From the NCBI RefSeq assembly GCF_902499555.1, contig NZ_CABVMM010000007.1:1-64000 (forward strand): 64,000 bases of DNA. Reading direction: 5' to 3'. The stretch's first letter is position 1; the number at the start of each line of letters is the position of its first letter. Below, piece after piece: positions 59,792-64,000 of the stretch. Both the position numbers and the translations under genes were made by a program. The notes under the pieces are model-generated. The model saw only the letters and a program-made list of their open reading frames with translations. It searched no databases and had not been told where the DNA came from. This stretch comes from Mesonia oceanica. GTDB taxonomy: Bacteria; Bacteroidota; Bacteroidia; Flavobacteriales; Flavobacteriaceae.

Positions 59792-60400
59792 AATAATATT
59801 TTTTCCTATCAGAAGAATAAACTGTGGTAATCCACCGATAAGCGTCCCAACAATCAATTCTATATTAGAATGTGCTTTTTGTTGAATTCGGGAAGATGCC
59901 GTCCAGCCTATTGCGAATAAAGTAAATGCAATGAGGTAGCTTAAATTGATGCCATAAGTGATACTTAAACAGGCTAAAAAAACAGCCACTCCAGAAATAC
60001 CCATCATATGAAGGCTAACTTTAAACTTGAAAATAACCAAAAGTAGTCCCATCATCGAAGTATAAAGTATGCCGCTAAAAAAATAAAAGAGCGCAATATA
60101 TTCGCGTTCCGGTAAAATAAAATTAATCACCGTTAAAATTACCAAACAAAAAAAGAGCATTGGTAACCTTCGTTCCTGAGCCGTTTTTAGCATCATATTA
60201 TCTACCAAATTTAAGTTCTTCAGCAGAAAGTAAAAGACGATAGGAATAAAAACGGTAAGAATGCTTATCGCTAATAGTTTAGCTTTTACGACGGGATCAG
60301 GAAAAAAACGCGGAGTGATTTCAAAAAAGATCAATGCTCCTATAAATGGCATCCATATCGGGTGAAATAGATAGGATGCCAGTTTAATAAATACTTTCAT
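59786..60400 (-). CDS. PAP2-like integral membrane protein
   Basis: A 204-residue protein with about six membrane helices. A PAP2-type motif is suggested by SRIQQKAHSNIE near residues 169-180, the SRxxxxxHxxxD pattern with Glu in place of Asp, and by KVSLHMMGISG earlier, a loose match to the PSGH block. The KxxxxxxRP motif is not clear. It may be a lipid phosphatase relative or a derived non-catalytic member. The gene lies directly after rpoN on the same strand with no gap and is probably co-transcribed. Confidence 0.6.
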   Translation of the reverse strand: MKVFIKLASYLFHPIWMPFIGALIFFEITPRFFPDPVVKAKLLAISILTVFIPIVFYFLLKNLNLVDNMMLKTAQERRLPMLFFCLVILTVINFILPEREYIALFYFFSGILYTSMMGLLLVIFKFKVSLHMMGISGVAVFLACLSITYGINLSYLIAFTLFAIGWTASSRIQQKAHSNIELIVGTLIGGLPQFILLIGKNIIL

Positions 60401-61858
60401 TTAAATTTCTTTACGTAAACGAGCCACCGGGATATCTAATTGTTCACGGTATTTGGCGACTGTTCTTCTCGCAATAGGATAACCTTTATCTTTCAAAATT
60501 TTTGAAAGCTTTTCATCTGTTAACGGTTTTTTCTTGTCTTCCTCACCCACTGTAATTTCTAAAATCTTTTTAATTTCACGAGTAGAAACATCTTCTCCTT
60601 GATCGTTTTTCATCGATTCTGAAAAGAATTCCTTGATGAGTTTTGTTCCGTAGGGTGTGTCTACATATTTACTGTTGGCAACACGTGAAACGGTAGAAAC
60701 ATCCATTTCAATTTCTTCAGCGATATCTTTTAAGATCATAGGTTTTAAGTCGCGTTCATCACCACTTAAAAAATATTCCTCTTGATGATGCATAATTGCG
60801 CTCATCGTTACAAAAAGGGTTTCTTGACGTTGTCGTATCGCTTCAATAAACCATTTGGCAGCATCCAGTTTTTGCTTAATAAACATTACTGCATCTTTCT
60901 GCTCTTTGGTTTTCTTTTTCGATTCTTTGTAGCCCTTCAGCATATTGTTATATTCCCTAGAAACATGCATTTGCGGTGCATTTCTACCATTTAAGGAAAG
61001 TTCTAGTTCTCCATCCTTTATTTTGATGGTAAAGTCTGGGGTTACGTGTTCTACCGGTTTTAAATTACCGGAATATGTTCCACCTGGTTTTGGGTTTAAA
61101 TGCTCAATTTCATCTATCGCGTCCCGAAGCTGGTCTTCTGTAATGTCAAATTTTGCAAGTAATTTATTGTAGTGCTTTTTGGTAAATTGGTCGAATGCGT
61201 CCTTTAAAATTTTCTCTGCTAATTCTACACTTGCGGTTTCATTTCTCCTTTTCAGTTGAATAAGTAGACATTCCTGTAAATTTCTAGCACCAACACCAGC
61301 GGGATCCAACTGATGGACAATTTTAAAAATCCGTTCCACCGTTTCTTCATCGGTGTACACATTTTGAGTAAAAGCCAAATCATCTACAATATCGGGAACA
61401 TCTCTCCTTATGTAGCCACTTTCGTCAACGCTTCCTACCAAAAATTCGGCAATTTGCATTTCATCTTCTTTTAGCCGAAAGGTTTGCAGTTGTGTTTTTA
61501 AATGCTGAGAAAAACTGGTCCCAGACGCATAGGGAACTGTTTTTTCGTCATCATCCTTACTGTAATTATTAGCTTGTAAACGATAATTTGGTATTTCATC
61601 ATCACTTAAATATTCATCTACATTTATTTCCGTTTCAATTACTTCTGAGTCGGTGTCCTGGTCTTCGTTCTTAAATTCGTCTTCAAACTCATACTCATCA
61701 GTTTTTTCTTTACCACTATCTAAAGCAGGATTGTCTTCCAATTCTTGCTTTACTCGTTGTTCAAAAGCTTGTGTAGGCAACTGTATAAGCTTCATGAGCT
61801 GTATTTGTTGCGGTGATAGCTTTTGTGATAATTTAAATTTTAATTGTTGCTTTAGCAT
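60401..61858 (-). CDS. rpoN: RNA polymerase sigma-54 factor RpoN
   Basis: A 485-residue sigma factor. The Gln/Leu-rich activator-interacting region is at 1-45 (LSPQQIQLMKLIQLPTQAF), an acidic stretch follows at about 47-100, then the core-binding domain (LDPAGVGARNLQECLLIQL near 183), a helix-turn-helix near 360-400 (DISTVSRVANSKY-like: MDVSTVSRVANSKYVDTPYG) and the RpoN box ARRTVAKYREQ near 462. It depends on NtrC-type activators such as 1750-3099. It belongs to the minus-strand block of rpoN, the pseudouridine synthase and asnS. Confidence 0.97.
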   Translation of the reverse strand: MLKQQLKFKLSQKLSPQQIQLMKLIQLPTQAFEQRVKQELEDNPALDSGKEKTDEYEFEDEFKNEDQDTDSEVIETEINVDEYLSDDEIPNYRLQANNYSKDDDEKTVPYASGTSFSQHLKTQLQTFRLKEDEMQIAEFLVGSVDESGYIRRDVPDIVDDLAFTQNVYTDEETVERIFKIVHQLDPAGVGARNLQECLLIQLKRRNETASVELAEKILKDAFDQFTKKHYNKLLAKFDITEDQLRDAIDEIEHLNPKPGGTYSGNLKPVEHVTPDFTIKIKDGELELSLNGRNAPQMHVSREYNNMLKGYKESKKKTKEQKDAVMFIKQKLDAAKWFIEAIRQRQETLFVTMSAIMHHQEEYFLSGDERDLKPMILKDIAEEIEMDVSTVSRVANSKYVDTPYGTKLIKEFFSESMKNDQGEDVSTREIKKILEITVGEEDKKKPLTDEKLSKILKDKGYPIARRTVAKYREQLDIPVARLRKEI

Positions 61859-61950
61859 GGTTCATTAAATTGCTTATTACAAAATTAACGAAATTGGCAC
61901 GACAATTGTTACCAAAATTTTGTTAAGCTTCTTCAAAAGCATAAAAATTT

Positions 61951-62796
61951 TTAACCGATAAACTTTTCGAATTTCTTCGGAAAAGTATTTTCAAAATGAA
62001 GTGATTTTTTAGTTGAGGGATGGGTAAACGCAAGCGAATGAGCCGCCAATAAAATCCCTTTTGCGTTTTCTGAAGAACCGTAAACTTCATCACCCACAAT
62101 GGGGTTTCCATTTTTACTTAAATGAATTCTAATTTGATGTGTTCTTCCGGTGATAGGAAATAGTTCAACTAGCGAATAGGTTTTATCGTTCTTTTGGAAT
62201 GTTTTCTTTAACTGAAATTTGGTTGCTGCTGTTTTTCCTTCAATAGGAGAATTGAATGTTCCTGTGGAAGGAATTTCTCCTGAAACAATTGCCAAATATG
62301 ATTTTCGAATGTTTTTCTCCTCAAAGTCCTGATTCAATTTCACCTGCACATTTTTAGTTTTGGCAACTAGTAAAAGTCCGCTGGTTGGGTTGTCTAGGCG
62401 ATGCACAGGAGTGGGATAGGGGAGTGCATCTTTTTCTGTTGAATTTTCTAAATTGTACGGAAGTGCATTTTCAATGGTTTTAAAATAGTTTCCGTTGGTG
62501 GGATAACCCGAAGGTTTTTGAATGACAGCTAAAAAGTTATCATTAAAAATGATTTTTAATTGGAGTCTAAATATCTTTTTCTGCGGAAGTTCTTCTGCTA
62601 ATAATTCTAATAACTGACCTTCTTTGATCCAATCTCCGGTATTGGCCGGTTTTCTATTAAGAAGAATAAGTTGCTTTTTTATAGCTTTTTTAATTCCGCT
62701 ACGAGTGGTAATCGTTTTAAAAATAGAAGAGGCATATTCTTGCAATCGAATTGGGTTTTGAATTTGCGGAACGATATGTTTTTCTACTACTTTCAA
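61951..62796 (-). CDS. RluA-family pseudouridine synthase
   Basis: A 281-residue RNA-modification enzyme. The catalytic Asp is in VHRLDNPTSGLLLVAKT near residue 132, with TGRTHQIRIHL near 217 and GDEVYGSS later. The S4 RNA-binding domain seems reduced to the N-terminal KKAIKKQLILLNRKPANTGDWIKEGQLLEL. It modifies uridines in rRNA or tRNA; the exact target is not readable from sequence. It lies about 90 bases upstream of rpoN. Confidence 0.92.
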   Translation of the reverse strand: MKVVEKHIVPQIQNPIRLQEYASSIFKTITTRSGIKKAIKKQLILLNRKPANTGDWIKEGQLLELLAEELPQKKIFRLQLKIIFNDNFLAVIQKPSGYPTNGNYFKTIENALPYNLENSTEKDALPYPTPVHRLDNPTSGLLLVAKTKNVQVKLNQDFEEKNIRKSYLAIVSGEIPSTGTFNSPIEGKTAATKFQLKKTFQKNDKTYSLVELFPITGRTHQIRIHLSKNGNPIVGDEVYGSSENAKGILLAAHSLAFTHPSTKKSLHFENTFPKKFEKFIG

Positions 62797-62988
62797 ATTT
62801 ATGATATGTTTTTGGGAAACAATTCCTGAAAATAAGCTGTATTTATTATACCCGCAAGGTCTTTAATAACTCAAATTTTAAAATTGGATTTCTTGCCAGG
62901 TTTTTAAAACCTTTTAGGTATTGTTTTTTCTATTATAGTAAGCATAAAAAAACCTGTGAGGTCTAACTTTTTTAGCAATTATAATATT

Positions 62989-64000
62989 TTAAAATTCAGC
63001 GTTTTTTGGTGTTCTAGGGAAAGGGATTACGTCTCTGATATTTCCCATCCCGGTAGCAAAAAGAACCAAACGCTCAAATCCTAAACCAAAACCACTGTGT
63101 ACACAAGTACCAAATCTACGCGTATCTAAATACCACCATAATTCTTTTTCATCTACGCCCAATTCTTGCATTTTACTTTGTAAAACATCTAAACGTTCTT
63201 CACGCTGTGAACCTCCAACAATTTCTCCAATTCCCGGGAAAAGAATGTCCATAGCTCGAACGGTTTTTCCATCTTCGTTTAAACGCATGTAAAAAGCCTT
63301 AATGTTTGCCGGATAATCAAATAAAATTACCGGACATTTAAAGTGTTTTTCTACCAAATAACGTTCGTGTTCACTCTGTAAATCTGCACCCCATTCTTCA
63401 ATTACATAATTGAATTTTTTCTTCTTGTTAGGTTTAGAGTTCTTTAAAATATCGATGGCCTCGGTATAACTTACTCGCTTAAAGTTATTCTCTACAATAA
63501 AACGAAGCTTTTCGCGTAAAGCCATTGGTGCACGTTCGGCTTGTGGTTTAGATTTGTCTTCCTGGATTACTCTATTTTCAAGAAAGGCTAAATCGTCGTC
63601 ACAATTATCTAAAACGTGGTTGATCACATGCTTGATGAAATCTTCCGCCAAATCCATATTTCCGTCTAAATCACAAAAAGCGACTTCAGGTTCAATCATC
63701 CAAAATTCGGCTAAGTGACGAGACGTGTTAGAGTTTTCAGCTCTAAAGGTGGGCCCGAAGGTATAAATTTGTCCTAATCCTAAGGCGTAAGTTTCACCTT
63801 CTAGTTGCCCGCTTACGGTAAGATTGGCTTCTTTTCCAAAGAAATCTTCCTTATAGTTAATGGAACCGTCTTCATTTTTAGGCGGATTGTTTAAATCAAA
63901 ATTTGTGACTTTAAACATTTCTCCAGCACCTTCCGCATCACTACCGGTAATAATTGGCGTATTTACGTAATTAAAACCGTTTTGGTTAAAGTATTGGTGT
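62989..64000 (-). CDS. asnS: Asparaginyl-tRNA synthetase AsnS (partial, C-terminal part)
   Basis: The C-terminal catalytic part of a class II synthetase; the gene runs off the right edge of the window. The reading frame extends beyond the internal Met at 63918 to base 64000 through [20 protein letters not shown], which is typical AsnRS sequence. Motif 2 ([21 protein letters not shown]) and motif 3 ([16 protein letters not shown]) are intact, and the end [10 protein letters not shown] is characteristic. It charges tRNA-Asn. Confidence 0.96.
   Translation of the reverse strand, partial: HQYFNQNGFNYVNTPIITGSDAEGAGEMFKVTNFDLNNPPKNEDGSINYKEDFFGKEANLTVSGQLEGETYALGLGQIYTFGPTFRAENSNTSRHLAEFWMIEPEVAFCDLDGNMDLAEDFIKHVINHVLDNCDDDLAFLENRVIQEDKSKPQAERAPMALREKLRFIVENNFKRVSYTEAIDILKNSKPNKKKKFNYVIEEWGADLQSEHERYLVEKHFKCPVILFDYPANIKAFYMRLNEDGKTVRAMDILFPGIGEIVGGSQREERLDVLQSKMQELGVDEKELWWYLDTRRFGTCVHSGFGLGFERLVLFATGMGNIRDVIPFPRTPKNAEF

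Noticed and set aside
62797..62988. Repeated ACCT and AGGT words in the gap between asnS and the pseudouridine synthase, resembling a short intergenic repeat.
   Set aside because: No arm longer than about seven bases could be paired convincingly, and no second copy was found in the window.
1..64000. Search for CRISPR arrays, insertion sequences, integrases, prophage genes, restriction or toxin-antitoxin systems.
   Set aside because: No regularly spaced repeats, transposase, integrase or defence-type genes were seen anywhere in the window.

Overview
The window is an AT-rich, gene-dense stretch of a Bacteroidota chromosome, almost certainly from a member of the Flavobacteriaceae. The evidence is the Bacteroidota-type -7 promoter boxes (TAnnTTTG) upstream of many genes, a TonB-dependent receptor with an N-terminal carboxypeptidase-regulatory-like domain, lipoproteins with flavobacterial lipoboxes, the families DUF2480, DUF3078 and PepSY-like, a suf operon carrying sufA, sufB, sufC, sufD, sufS and sufE, and dispersed intergenic repeats of a kind common in flavobacteria. 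I see no insertion sequence, prophage, integron or CRISPR array. Most of the window is core genome, with a few small accessory islets.

Layout. 1-1690: the tail of an OmpA-family gene, a possible decayed reading frame, the ribosome-rescue hydrolase arfB, a secreted PepSY-like protein, and a strongly base-paired non-coding RNA candidate ending in a terminator. 1750-5539: a sigma-54 response regulator convergent with a large hybrid histidine kinase. 5585-8202: a TPP riboswitch controlling a TonB-dependent receptor, the probable thiamine importer. 8355-12328: an SDR enzyme, a dispersed repeat, an AraC regulator with a metallo-beta-lactamase-fold hydrolase, a Rieske-like lipoprotein and greA. 12383-16707: a complete arsenosugar-biosynthesis operon (CMD/AhpD-like protein, radical-SAM ArsS, secreted rhodanese, DUF2064 transferase, purine nucleoside phosphorylase, ArsM). 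16878-22209: a CHASE/PAS histidine kinase with a CheY-like partner, and an SDR/MDR/SDR redox operon. 22529-30092: asnB, a serine hydrolase, an alpha/beta hydrolase, aspartate kinase divergent from a putative HTH-ACT regulator across a perfect palindrome, and thiL.

30346-40053: the suf iron-sulfur assembly operon (sufA, sufB, sufC, sufD, sufS, sufE, then a sufT-like gene), interleaved with envelope proteins and interrupted between sufE and sufT by a very AT-rich islet of three surface-protein genes. The first of these carries a 7-bp tandem duplication that puts its start codon out of frame. 40222-48556: DUF2480 and DUF3078 genes, then a TetR-TolC-MFP-RND efflux operon whose promoter is overlapped by a perfect palindrome. 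48695-56529: a polyprenyl synthase, the 2-oxoglutarate dehydrogenase genes sucA-sucB, a retropepsin-like protease, a TatD nuclease, L-asparaginase and tRNA-Ser(GGA). 56604-64000: an ExbB / membrane protein / ExbD / ExbD energy-transduction operon, an outer-membrane beta-barrel, a PAP2-like membrane protein, rpoN (sigma-54), an RluA-type pseudouridine synthase and a partial asnS.

How the parts connect: TonB-ExbBD energisation (56604-58969) would power the riboswitch-controlled receptor (5839-8202), while ThiL (29034-30092) makes the TPP that the riboswitch senses. RpoN (60401-61858) is the sigma factor needed by the NtrC-like regulator (1750-3099). No whole system here is clearly novel. The best candidates for new biology are the structured RNA at 1477-1690, the HTH-ACT protein with its palindrome at 28281-28983, and the possibly phase-variable lipoprotein at 37748-38324.
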